The position numbers were made by a program, and so were the translations under genes. From CAKZYD01 sp039814715 (lineage in GTDB: Bacteria > Pseudomonadota > Alphaproteobacteria > Sphingomonadales > CAKZYD01): a DNA stretch of 64,000 bases. The notes under the pieces are model-generated. The model was not told the origin of the DNA and did not search any database. It worked only from the letters and a program-made list of their open reading frames with translations. Of the stretch, positions 26,831 to 36,135 are shown piece after piece; position 1 is the first letter of the stretch, and each line of letters starts with the position of its first letter. The stretch covers positions 36,307 through 100,306 of the forward strand of contig JBCCAR010000008.1 in the NCBI GenBank assembly GCA_039814715.1. Direction: 5' to 3'.

Positions 26831-27451
26831 ATGACACTGCGCAAAACACAGACACATCGACTGCCCACTGGTGAGCGAGAAATTGCTATTGGTGGCCATG
26901 TCGCAGGCATTGATGAGGCCGGCCGGGGGTGTCTGGCCGGGCCAGTGTGCGCTGCAGCGGTCATTTTGCCGCCACATCTATTGACTGAAGACCTTGGCTT
27001 TCGCGATTCAAAACTACTTTCTGCAAAGAAGCGGGCGGTGCTTGCACAGCTTATACAGCGTGAAGCGCAGGTGGGTATTGCGTTGGTCTCTTCCCAAGAC
27101 ATTGACCGTATCAACATCCTAAACGCCGCCATGCGCGCAATGGCCAAGGCCGTCGCCGCGCTGCCTTCCCCGCCCGATCACTGTTTGATTGACGGAAACA
27201 GAGTGCCCGGTGAGCTAGCCTGCCCTGCAACAGCAGTGATCGGCGGAGATCGCCTGTGCTTTTCCATCGCCGCAGCCAGCATTATCGCAAAAACCCACCG
27301 TGATGCACTGATGCAACAGTTGCACAAGGCCTACCCTGCTTATGAATGGGCCCGCAACGCAGGATATGGTACGCGCGCCCACCTCAAAGCTCTAGAGCTT
27401 GTGGGCCCAAGCCCCCATCACCGGCGGAGCTTTAAACCGCTGCGTCAATGA
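26831..27451 (+). CDS. rnhB: ribonuclease HII
   Basis: 206 residues from ATG 26831. It cuts the RNA strand of RNA-DNA hybrids and single ribonucleotides in DNA. The catalytic motif GIDEAGRG supplies Asp28 and Glu29, followed by LAGPVCAAAVIL, the FRDSKLLS block and a later AASIIAKTHRD. The frame is open further upstream (ATG 26789, TTG 26768), but those starts lie in or beside the terminator hairpin. No clear ribosome site precedes any candidate. It lies directly upstream of ccrM, a gene order seen in other alphaproteobacteria as I recall. Confidence 0.93.
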   Translation: MTLRKTQTHRLPTGEREIAIGGHVAGIDEAGRGCLAGPVCAAAVILPPHLLTEDLGFRDSKLLSAKKRAVLAQLIQREAQVGIALVSSQDIDRINILNAAMRAMAKAVAALPSPPDHCLIDGNRVPGELACPATAVIGGDRLCFSIAAASIIAKTHRDALMQQLHKAYPAYEWARNAGYGTRAHLKALELVGPSPHHRRSFKPLRQ

Positions 27452-27455
27452 TGTG

Positions 27456-28699
<1,244 letters not shown>

Positions 28700-28820
28700 G
28701 GACACAAACGACATGCTGCTCGGTTTTCTTTCACAGGATTGGCAGCAACTAGAGTAGCCTGAAGCAATTCCGCCCGCCGCAAAGCAGGACTTGAACCGGG
28801 GTCCGTGGTCTGTATCAAGT

Positions 28821-28952
28821 TCAGCAGGATGGACTTTGCCGGAAGTCAGAAACGTCTCCAAACCCCGTCATTTTAAGCTGCGGCTCGGGGACATCTTCAA
28901 CGCCAATCACATCCCAAGGTTCGCCGTTGGCTTTATAGGTTACCGCTTTCAT
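28821..28952 (-). pseudogene. truncated N-terminus of a medium-chain dehydrogenase/reductase
   Basis: From ATG 28952 the frame begins MKAVTYKANGEPWDVIG and continues EDVPEPQLK, a typical start of zinc alcohol dehydrogenase or quinone reductase proteins. It then diverges and stops after 43 residues, where a full protein needs over 300. A strong ribosome site (AAAGGGGG) remains just upstream, so this looks like a recently deleted gene. The rest of the 28700-29124 spacer shows nothing else I can support. Confidence 0.5.
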
Positions 28953-29124
28953 CGACGCCCCCTTTGCAGCATGCATACCTATCCAGTATGCCGCTTTTAT
29001 GCCTTGAAACAGCACACATATCTCTGGCTCACTAAGCGGACTTCACGCGAGGTGAAGCAGCCGTCTACCAGCACCCGATCGGATGGATCAAAGGCAATAA
29101 GCGATCAGCGGGTATCAGCCGGCT

Positions 29125-30300
29125 TTAAGCGACTTTTTTATCGCCAAGCTTCACCTTGCGGCGTTTTTTAGCGACGTCTTCCTGAGCTTCAATAGTCGCC
29201 ATCTGTTCGTCAACCTGCTGCTCAAACATGTATTCAGCAGAACGCTGGTTTTCAAAGCTGATTTCTGGCGCCATTGGGCCTTCGGTTTTCACGCCCCGTA
29301 AGAACACGCCAAGGGCTTTGAGCGGACTGGAAGCAGCGACTTGTGCCGCGGTCGGCTCATAGCCGCAATGGGCCATGCAGTCTGCGCACTTCTCGTAATT
29401 GCCCGTGCCGTATTTATCCCACTCGGTTTCTTCCATCAGTTCGTCAAAGGTGGAGACATAGCCTTCGCCGAGCAGATAGCAGGGCTTTTGCCAGCCAAAC
29501 ACGTTACGCGTCGGCATACCCCAGGGGGTGCATTTGAAATCCTGGTTCCCGGCTAGAAAGTCGAGGTACATACCTGAATGGTTCAGGTTCCACTTTTTGA
29601 AGGTGCCACGCTTTTTGCCGATGTTGAACACATCGCGGAAGAACGTCTTGGTGCGCTGGCGCGAAAGGAAATGCTCTTGGTCAGGCGCGCGCTCATAAGC
29701 GTAGCCTGGTGAGATTGTGATGCTCACATCCATGCCTGTGGCAAAATCCAGATAATCCGCCACTTGCTCGGGCGTCATATTATCAAAGATTGTCGCGTTC
29801 ACATTGACTTGAAAACCGGCAGCCTGCGCGGCCTTGATGGCGGAAACAGCGCGCTTAAAGACGCCCTCTTGGCAGACCGCTTGGTCATGCTCTTCTTCAA
29901 GACCATCGAGATGTACGGAGAAAAACAGATAAGGCGACGGCTTGAACAGATGCAGTTTCTTTTCAAGCAGAAGAGCGTTGGTGCAAAGCGAGACAAACTT
30001 TTTGCGCTCGATAATGCCAGCGACAATCTCGCCAATTTCTTTGTGCAGCAAAGGCTCCCCGCCTGGGATTGCCACCATGGGCGCGCCGCACTCATCAACG
30101 GCATCCAAGCAGTCTTCAGCCGACAAGCGTTTGTTTAGGATTTGATCCGGGTAGTCGATCTTACCGCATCCAGCACAGGCCAGGTTGCAGCGAAAAAGCG
30201 GCTCAAGCATCAAAACAAGGGGATATTTATCCCGGCCCTTGAGCTTTTGCGACATGACGTAGGCGCCCATTTTGGCAACCTGAAGAAACGGAACGGTCAT
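29125..30300 (-). CDS. hpnH: hopanoid biosynthesis radical SAM protein HpnH (adenosylhopane synthase)
   Basis: A 391-residue radical SAM enzyme, full length. It adds the 5'-deoxyadenosyl group to diploptene, the first step towards C35 extended hopanoids. The start VPFLQVAKMGAYV is characteristic, and the iron-sulfur ligands are Cys38, Cys42 and Cys45 (CNLACAGC). The block NLNHSGMYLDFLAG and the C-terminal CADCMAHCGYEPTA are also family marks. The C-terminal tail is lysine-rich. Other hpn genes are not in this window. It is divergent from the acyl-CoA ligase gene across about 210 bases. Confidence 0.96.
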   Translation of the reverse strand: MTVPFLQVAKMGAYVMSQKLKGRDKYPLVLMLEPLFRCNLACAGCGKIDYPDQILNKRLSAEDCLDAVDECGAPMVAIPGGEPLLHKEIGEIVAGIIERKKFVSLCTNALLLEKKLHLFKPSPYLFFSVHLDGLEEEHDQAVCQEGVFKRAVSAIKAAQAAGFQVNVNATIFDNMTPEQVADYLDFATGMDVSITISPGYAYERAPDQEHFLSRQRTKTFFRDVFNIGKKRGTFKKWNLNHSGMYLDFLAGNQDFKCTPWGMPTRNVFGWQKPCYLLGEGYVSTFDELMEETEWDKYGTGNYEKCADCMAHCGYEPTAAQVAASSPLKALGVFLRGVKTEGPMAPEISFENQRSAEYMFEQQVDEQMATIEAQEDVAKKRRKVKLGDKKVA

Positions 30301-30509
30301 GGGGGTATCGACCCTTTTCTATATCAAAGTCTTTTCGTAAAAATGCCGTATAGCAAACGGCTTAGCAAATGCATAGTGCGTTGCAACATTTCGGAAAAAC
30401 CTGTCACCTTTGCGCAGCAGAACAACCAAAACAGTCCTCGTAAAGCGCGACAAAAGCCTTACATGGCGCTAAATAGAGATCATAATAAGGCTCAAGAAAC
30501 GGGCGAAGA

Positions 30510-32336
30510 ATGGCGCAAGAAGTCTATCAGCAAGAGTGGCCCAACCTGGTTACTTTGTTTTTTCACCAGGCATCCGTTGGAAAGAAGAAACCTTTTTTAT
30601 GGCACAAGGTGGACGGGAAGTACCGTCCGATCAGCTGGCGTGAGACGGCGTCTCAAGTTGCCAAATTGGCCGCCGCACTGGAAAAACTGGGAATTGAAAG
30701 CGGCGACCGGGTGGCCATCATCGCCAACAATAGGCCTGAGTGGTGCATATCCGACCTCGCCATCATGGCGCTTGGGGCAATTACTGTACCGGTTTACACC
30801 ACATACACCGAGCGCGACTATGCCCATGTGCTAGAAGATAGCGGCGCGAAAGCCATCATCTTGTCAGATCGTAAGCTGGCCAAGCATGTGCTCCCTGTGG
30901 CGCACGATCTTAATCATATCCGCTTTGTCATCACCATTGAGCAGCCCCACATAACGCAGGGCTTAAATGCGGACATTTATAGTTGGCAGGGCCTGATTGA
31001 AGAAACGAAAGCGAAAGTCAGCGATCTTGAAGAGCGCGCGCAGCGGCTCACACGCAAAGATACAGCCTGCTTGATTTACACCTCAGGCACCGGCGGCGCG
31101 CCGCGCGGGGTCATGCAGCATCATGGCGCTATTTTACATAACTGCGCGGGCGCTGCTGCCGTCGTGGATGAATTCAGCATCGGCGGGGATGCTTTTTTAT
31201 CTTTTCTGCCGCTCAGCCATGCCTATGAACACACGGCGGGACAGTTCCTGCCCATTATTCTCGGCGCGCAAATTTACTACGCTGAAGGCCTTGATAAGCT
31301 ATCGACAAACTTAGGCGAAGCGCGCCCGACGATCATGGTTGTTGTGCCGCGCCTATTTGAAGTTTTGCGCAATAAAATTCAGCGCGACATCAAAAAAGCT
31401 GGCGGCCTGAAATCCAAGCTCTTCGAGCGAACATTGGAGCTGGGTGAAAAGGCAGTAAACCGTCCGCACGAGATGAACCTCTTTGAAAAGTTATTCAACA
31501 AGCTTTTGGACCGCATCGTACGCAAAACTGTACGCAAAAGCTTTGGCGGGCGGGTGAAGGCGCTGGTGTCAGGGGGCGCGCCGCTCAACCCGGAAGTTGG
31601 GAACTTTTTTGCATCTCTGGGCCTCATGATGCTGCAAGGCTACGGTCAAACGGAATCCGCTCCGCTCATTGCTGTAAACCGCCGCTATTCCAACAAAATG
31701 GATACCGTGGGCAAGGCGATCGATAATACGGACGTGAAAATTGCGGACGATGGGGAGATTTTGGTTCGCGGTGAACTGGTGATGCACGGCTATTGGCGCG
31801 ACCCCGAAGCGACCGCGCGGGCTGTGCAAAATGGCTGGCTACATACCGGCGATGTGGGAATGCTGGACGACGACGGCCACATCCATATTACCGACCGCAA
31901 GAAAGACATCATTGTCAATGATAAAGGCGACAATGTCTCTCCTCAGCGCGTGGAAGGCATGCTCGCATTAGAGCCCGAAATCGGCCAAGCCATGGTGTAT
32001 GGCGACAAGCGGCCGTATTTGGTGGGGCTTTTGGTGCCAGACGCAGACTGGATGGTGGAATGGAAACGCAAAACGGGCAAGGATGGGGACTTAGCGGACC
32101 TCTTTGAAGATGCTGATTTGCGCGCTGCACTTGATAAAGCTGTCAGCAGGATCAACAACAAACTGACCGTGACAGAGAAAGTTCGGCGCTTCGTGATCGC
32201 ACCCCAAGCCTTTACAATCGAAAACGCGCAAATGACGCCATCTCTAAAAATTCGGCGCCACGTAATTTCAAGCGTGTATGAAGACAATATCTTAAGCCTC
32301 TACGGCGCGCCTAAAGCCGCGGCGAAAGAGGCATAA
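30510..32336 (+). CDS. long-chain fatty acid-CoA ligase (AMP-binding)
   Basis: A 608-residue adenylate-forming enzyme that activates long-chain fatty acids to acyl-CoA. The P-loop motif YTSGTGGAPRGVM lies at ~190-202, followed by LSHAYEHTAGQ, GYGQTESAPL, GWLHTGDVG and DRKKDIIVNDKGDNVSP, the usual order for FadD15-like enzymes. It has no signal peptide and is probably peripheral to the membrane. The following SDR gene starts three bases after its stop, so the two are an operon. The route would feed beta-oxidation, with ETF-QO elsewhere in the window. Confidence 0.92.
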   Translation: MAQEVYQQEWPNLVTLFFHQASVGKKKPFLWHKVDGKYRPISWRETASQVAKLAAALEKLGIESGDRVAIIANNRPEWCISDLAIMALGAITVPVYTTYTERDYAHVLEDSGAKAIILSDRKLAKHVLPVAHDLNHIRFVITIEQPHITQGLNADIYSWQGLIEETKAKVSDLEERAQRLTRKDTACLIYTSGTGGAPRGVMQHHGAILHNCAGAAAVVDEFSIGGDAFLSFLPLSHAYEHTAGQFLPIILGAQIYYAEGLDKLSTNLGEARPTIMVVVPRLFEVLRNKIQRDIKKAGGLKSKLFERTLELGEKAVNRPHEMNLFEKLFNKLLDRIVRKTVRKSFGGRVKALVSGGAPLNPEVGNFFASLGLMMLQGYGQTESAPLIAVNRRYSNKMDTVGKAIDNTDVKIADDGEILVRGELVMHGYWRDPEATARAVQNGWLHTGDVGMLDDDGHIHITDRKKDIIVNDKGDNVSPQRVEGMLALEPEIGQAMVYGDKRPYLVGLLVPDADWMVEWKRKTGKDGDLADLFEDADLRAALDKAVSRINNKLTVTEKVRRFVIAPQAFTIENAQMTPSLKIRRHVISSVYEDNILSLYGAPKAAAKEA

Positions 32337-32339
32337 ATC

Positions 32340-33143
32340 ATGAAAATGTCAGGCAGCGTAGTCTTAGTCACAGGGGCTGCAAGCGGCATTGGCCGCTCCA
32401 TGGTCATACAGGCTATCGCGCGCGGCGCAAAGGCGGTCTACGCCTGTGATGTGAATGAAGACGCGCTTGCGCAAACCGCGCAGATGGCAGGCGGCGCCGT
32501 CACGACGATGCGCTGCGATGTCTCAAACGAAGACGACTGCAAAGCCATGGTTGAGCGCGCACTTGGGGACCATGGGCAAATCGATGTCCTATGCTCGAAT
32601 GCCGGGGTCGGCTTTTCCGATGGACCAGACTGGATGGCGACATCGCAAACCAACAACCAATGGATGCTCGCCTGGGGCATTAATGTGATGGCGCATGTCT
32701 ATTTCGCGCGTGCGGCCCTGCCCTCCATGATCAAGCGGGGCGAAGGGCATTTCATTATTACAGCATCTGCAGCTGGGTTGATCACTCAAACGGGCGACGC
32801 AGTGTATTCCACAACGAAACATGCTGCCATTGGATTTGCCGAAAGCCTGGCCATCACGCATGGCGATGACGGTATTGGCGTCACCCTGCTCTGCCCGCAG
32901 GCCGTCAACACCAATTTGATCAAGCTTGTGGAAGGCGGCGCTGCCAGTGTCGATGGCGTCTTGCAGCCCGATGATGTGGCCAGCATGACATTTGACGGCG
33001 CTGAGGCTGGCGAATTTATCGTCACAGCGCATGACACCGTGCTGGGCTACTGGCGCAGAAAGACAGAAAATTATGGCCGATGGGTCGGCGGGATGCGCAA
33101 ATTCCGCCGAATGCTTATGGAAAAGACCGGACGGCCCATTTGA
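32340..33143 (+). CDS. short-chain dehydrogenase/reductase (SDR)
   Basis: A 267-residue classical SDR. The NAD(P) loop is VTGAASGIGRS near the N-terminus, NAG is in SNAGVGFSD, and the catalytic Ser and YxxxK are in TASAAG and YSTTKHAAIG. It starts three bases after the acyl-CoA ligase, so it probably acts on a related fatty-acyl or lipid substrate; this is inference. It converges with the next small gene, leaving a single base between the two stops. Confidence 0.88.
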   Translation: MKMSGSVVLVTGAASGIGRSMVIQAIARGAKAVYACDVNEDALAQTAQMAGGAVTTMRCDVSNEDDCKAMVERALGDHGQIDVLCSNAGVGFSDGPDWMATSQTNNQWMLAWGINVMAHVYFARAALPSMIKRGEGHFIITASAAGLITQTGDAVYSTTKHAAIGFAESLAITHGDDGIGVTLLCPQAVNTNLIKLVEGGAASVDGVLQPDDVASMTFDGAEAGEFIVTAHDTVLGYWRRKTENYGRWVGGMRKFRRMLMEKTGRPI

Positions 33144-33144
33144 A

Positions 33145-33516
33145 TTAAGGTGTTTTGGTGGGCGTTCTTGGTGGCTTTTGCATTTCCAGTTCATGCGCTT
33201 TCATCGCCTCGGCCTTTTCCTTTTGGTAGAAGAAGACCGCCGTGCCAATGACTCCGATCACGGCGAGCACGTGGATTAAGACTGGCAAGCGCGATAGCCA
33301 CTTGTGTAGCTTCTTCTCAAGCGGCCAGCCAGCGACGATGACCGCAATCGACACCACGAACGCTGCAAAATGCCAGCTCATGAAAATGCTCACACGGTTC
33401 ATACCGCGTGTAAAGCCATCGCCCGTCGGCTCCACGCCTTGGGTTGAGAAAAACGAATAGACGAAGAGCCCTGCCCAAAGGACCAATCCGCCCAACACGA
33501 TTCGCGTGCGCTGCAT
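33145..33516 (-). CDS. small membrane protein of unknown function
   Basis: 123 residues from ATG 33516, which has GGAGA six bases upstream; five extra codons to 33531 are possible. Three hydrophobic helices are predicted by eye (~4-22, ~44-65, ~79-97), followed by a charged C-terminal tail ending PPRTPTKTP. I do not recognise the family. Confidence 0.65.
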   Translation of the reverse strand: MQRTRIVLGGLVLWAGLFVYSFFSTQGVEPTGDGFTRGMNRVSIFMSWHFAAFVVSIAVIVAGWPLEKKLHKWLSRLPVLIHVLAVIGVIGTAVFFYQKEKAEAMKAHELEMQKPPRTPTKTP

Positions 33517-33654
33517 GGCAATTCTCCGCAAACAAAGCCAAATACCATCTCATTCAAGGTTATAGCAACATCAGCAGTGAATACCAGTTGGGACGGTTGT
33601 TCTAGCGTGGCGCTTTGCTATCATGCAGCAAAAGACACGACACAGGACCATAGC

Positions 33655-34137
33655 ATGGCGCGCCTCTTTGCCTTGATCTTCACTGTGCTCACAGCGCCCG
33701 CTTTCGCGCTGGCTGATGGGCATTTACCTGAGGAAAAAATCGCGGCGTCTGCCGCACAGTGGTCTGCATTTTATGCCAATCGCGATCTTGAAGGCATGAT
33801 GGCCCTCTATCATGAAGATGCCATGCTGTTTACCAATGGCGCGCCTGCTTTGGTCGGAAGAGAAACGATACGCGCTTACTTTGCCAAGAGCTTTGAAACC
33901 ACGACTGGCGGCGAAATCGATTTCAAAATCGAAAGCATCCGTATTTTTGGCGATATAGCCCATTTGGTGTCACTCTATAAGATGGAAATCGATGCTGGAA
34001 AGAAGGCTCCCATCACGGTCACCGGGCGCTCCATGCTCGTTTATAAGCGCGATCCATTTGGCCATTGGCTGCTATTTGCAGATATGGATAACCAAGCTCC
34101 TGATGCAACAGTGCAAGCCTTTGACGCAGCAGATTAG
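33655..34137 (+). CDS. secreted SnoaL/NTF2-like protein (DUF4440-type)
   Basis: 160 residues from ATG 33655, which follows AGGA and opens a signal peptide (MARLFALIFTVLTAPAFALA). The mature part fits the NTF2-like cone fold: a helix with WSAFYANRDLEGMMALYHEDAMLF, then REAIRAYF-like residues (GRETIRAYFAKSF) and strands ending GHWLLFADMDNQ. Members bind or transform small ligands; the role here is unknown. It lies 21 bases ahead of the second SDR and may be co-transcribed with it. Confidence 0.8.
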   Translation: MARLFALIFTVLTAPAFALADGHLPEEKIAASAAQWSAFYANRDLEGMMALYHEDAMLFTNGAPALVGRETIRAYFAKSFETTTGGEIDFKIESIRIFGDIAHLVSLYKMEIDAGKKAPITVTGRSMLVYKRDPFGHWLLFADMDNQAPDATVQAFDAAD

Positions 34138-34158
34138 CGCCGGCCTGGGCAGTCGGCC

Positions 34159-34926
34159 ATGACGATGACCCTAAGCGGCAAAACTGTCTTGGTAACAGGC
34201 GCCTCCTCTGGCCTAGGCCGTGCAATTGCTCTGCAACTGGCCTTAGAACATGGCGCAAAAGTGATTGCCGTTGCGCGGAGCAAAGATGCGCTGGAAGCGC
34301 TGCGCGATGAAACAAAAGGGCTGATTGAGATCGCCCCTTGCGATCTTGCTGATATGGATAGCGTACAGACGCTGTGGGCTAGTCTCCAGCAACAGCGGCT
34401 GGATGCAGCCGTGTTAAACGCAGGGACGACTTTGACAGGGCCTTTTAGCGAGCAAGACTGGCCGCGTTTGGAACAGATGCTCAAATTGAATATTACAAGC
34501 ACAACGTTTCTTGCACGCCAATGCATGACTAGACTTCCAAGGGATGGCGCTATGATGCTCGTCGCCAGTCTGGGCGGGGAGACGCCCATGCCTTTCCAGG
34601 CAGCCTATGGGGCAAGCAAAGCCTATCTCATCAGCCTCGGCTTTGCAGTTGCACAGGAGGCCAAAGCCACTGGTCCAACGATGACGATCTGCGCGCCCGG
34701 CGGGATCGCGACACGGATGACGAAAGGCACCGAATTTGATGGCCAACGCGGCCATATGATGGACCCATCTTTAATCGCAGCCAAAGCGATCAAAGCAATG
34801 CAATCTGGTAAGACTTTGGTCATTCCCGGCGTGCACAATAAGGTTATGGCTGCAGCAATTAAAGTCCTGCCGCGGCGGCTCGTAACTGCCATTCTAAACA
34901 AGCAGTTTCGTAGTGATATGTCATAA
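34159..34926 (+). CDS. short-chain dehydrogenase/reductase (SDR)
   Basis: A 255-residue classical SDR with VTGASSGLGRAIA, the LNAGTT segment in place of NNAG, Ser in LVASLGG and the YxxxK motif as YGASKAYLI. The C-terminal basic tail (KVLPRRLVTAILNKQF) resembles SDRs that associate with membranes or act on lipids. The start is at MTMTLSGKTV; the ribosome site is weak. It is followed 21 bases later by a DUF1761 gene. Confidence 0.87.
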   Translation: MTMTLSGKTVLVTGASSGLGRAIALQLALEHGAKVIAVARSKDALEALRDETKGLIEIAPCDLADMDSVQTLWASLQQQRLDAAVLNAGTTLTGPFSEQDWPRLEQMLKLNITSTTFLARQCMTRLPRDGAMMLVASLGGETPMPFQAAYGASKAYLISLGFAVAQEAKATGPTMTICAPGGIATRMTKGTEFDGQRGHMMDPSLIAAKAIKAMQSGKTLVIPGVHNKVMAAAIKVLPRRLVTAILNKQFRSDMS

Positions 34927-34947
34927 GTATACAAGGTAGCAGAGCTT

Positions 34948-35358
34948 ATGGGCGCAAACATCAATTGGATCGGTGCAGCGCTTGCGACGATGTCTGCCTT
35001 GGGGCTCGCAGCCCTCTGGTATTCACCCTGGATGTTCGGCAACACGTGGCGCCTGGCTGGTCCGAAACAAGCGCGGGTCGGGCAAGACCGATCCAGCAAG
35101 ATAAAGCGCTTCAGTGTCTCAACACTGGCGATGTTTGCATCCGCCGTCATATTCGCCGCATTCTTGGGGGACGCAACCTTCGGACTGGCCACAATGGCTG
35201 GTTTTTCGGCAGGCTTGTTTTGGATCGCACTCAGTCTTGGCGTCAGCTATGCACTAGAGCCAAGGCCCTTTGCGCTCTTTGTCGTCAACTCCGCGTATCA
35301 CATCTTGCAGTTCACGCTTTATGGTCTGTGCATCGGCGCGGCCAATACGTATCTCTAA
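34948..35358 (+). CDS. DUF1761 family membrane protein
   Basis: A 136-residue protein with four hydrophobic helices. The opening INWIGAALATMSALGLAALWYSPWMFGNTW pattern (aromatic WYSP motif) is typical of DUF1761. The function of the family is unknown. AGGTAG precedes the ATG. It is last in the run from 33655. Confidence 0.82.
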   Translation: MGANINWIGAALATMSALGLAALWYSPWMFGNTWRLAGPKQARVGQDRSSKIKRFSVSTLAMFASAVIFAAFLGDATFGLATMAGFSAGLFWIALSLGVSYALEPRPFALFVVNSAYHILQFTLYGLCIGAANTYL

Positions 35359-35375
35359 GCGCTTGACCTAATAAT

Positions 35376-35411
35376 AAAAAACCCGGCAGATCAAACACTC
35401 GATCTGCCGGG
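35376..35411 (-). terminator. Rho-independent terminator of the putative small RNA
   Basis: CCCGGCAGATC pairs perfectly with GATCTGCCGGG around an 8-base loop, followed on the reverse strand by six T residues (35381-35376) and ATTATT. The polarity fits a leftward transcript, not the rightward DUF1761 gene, though the hairpin could help stop both. Confidence 0.85.
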
Positions 35412-35525
35412 CTATCTACGCGCGAAGTGGTTGGAGTATGATGAGAAGTGCGAAATATTCCTAGGTAGGGGCTTGGGCGGTTGGCAGGTTACCCAGGGTC
35501 CGCACTCTCATCGCCGCCTTTCAAA
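35376..35525 (-). ncRNA. putative structured small RNA with its own terminator
   Basis: The 217-base spacer between convergent genes carries nested complementary segments on the reverse strand. An outer stem pairs 35501-35512 with 35440-35452 (one bulged A). An inner stem pairs 35490-35497 with 35460-35467 (eight pairs including one G-U). The apical part is a C-rich loop. A perfect 11-bp terminator hairpin with a T-run follows. No reading frame explains this. The rod shape and ~150-base size resemble 6S-type RNAs, but I cannot confirm the family. The 5' end is estimated; only a weak TTGAAT...TGTCTT promoter is visible. Confidence 0.5.
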
Positions 35526-35575
35526 AAGACAGCTTTTCCTCGGCGTAAATTCAATTTGTATAACGTGACGTGTCA

Positions 35576-36028
35576 TTAAGGAACGAACCGCTCCATATGG
35601 CTCAGCTGTTCAACAGGGATCGCGAGAACCGCTTGGCCAGTTTCTGTCGCAAAGGCCGTTGCCGGAACCAAAATCATGGTTGGTTCGGCGGCAAAATGAG
35701 CGCTCTTACTCGCAATCGCTGAGCTTGGCAGAGACATCACTGCTTGAATGATGGTTCGGTGCACCACGACTTCCTCAATACGCCCCACGGCAATGCCTTC
35801 CTGGGTCAAAACCGGCGCGCCTGGCGTCAAGGCCGGCGCCGGACGGGCCAGCATTGCGACCAACCCAAGCATATGGTTCGTTGCTGTTTGGCTATAGCTC
35901 GCTTGCATGGTCTCGGCGCTGCCCTTGCTAGAGGATGCTGCCAGGTCCGTGCTGTAACGAGCCAAGCTGACGGGAGATGACAGTAACGTCATCGCCAGCC
36001 CAGCCCCTACCAAAAGTCGAATTGCCAT
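35576..36028 (-). CDS. secreted protein, possible PRC-barrel-like domain
   Basis: A 150-residue protein with a signal peptide (MAIRLLVGAGLAMTLLSSPVSLA) and AAAAGG before the ATG. A strand-rich segment around EGIAVGRIEEVVV resembles the opening of PRC-barrel domains, but the match is partial. It lies about 100 bases after the histidine kinase start-to-end operon on the same strand and may respond to it. Otherwise unrecognised. Confidence 0.6.
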   Translation of the reverse strand: MAIRLLVGAGLAMTLLSSPVSLARYSTDLAASSSKGSAETMQASYSQTATNHMLGLVAMLARPAPALTPGAPVLTQEGIAVGRIEEVVVHRTIIQAVMSLPSSAIASKSAHFAAEPTMILVPATAFATETGQAVLAIPVEQLSHMERFVP

Positions 36029-36135
36029 TGTTCTTGCCTTTTTTACGTCGTCTTATGGAAGGGAGTATGGGACGACGACGCTAGAAAGGCGCGAAACATT
36101 AACGAGCAGGCAGTGACCTTTTTGGGGCAGAACCG

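Noticed and set aside
26768..26831. Upstream start codons for rnhB (TTG 26768, ATG 26789)
   Set aside because: The first lies within the terminator hairpin and the second directly after its T-run, so both would place the start codon in or beside the terminator.
28776..28860. tRNA-like GGACTTGAACC segment after ccrM
   Set aside because: No acceptor or anticodon stem can be folded around it.
35376..35525. Firm assignment as 6S RNA
   Set aside because: Size and rod shape fit, but I cannot see the diagnostic open central bubble or the usual neighbouring genes, so only a generic small RNA is called.
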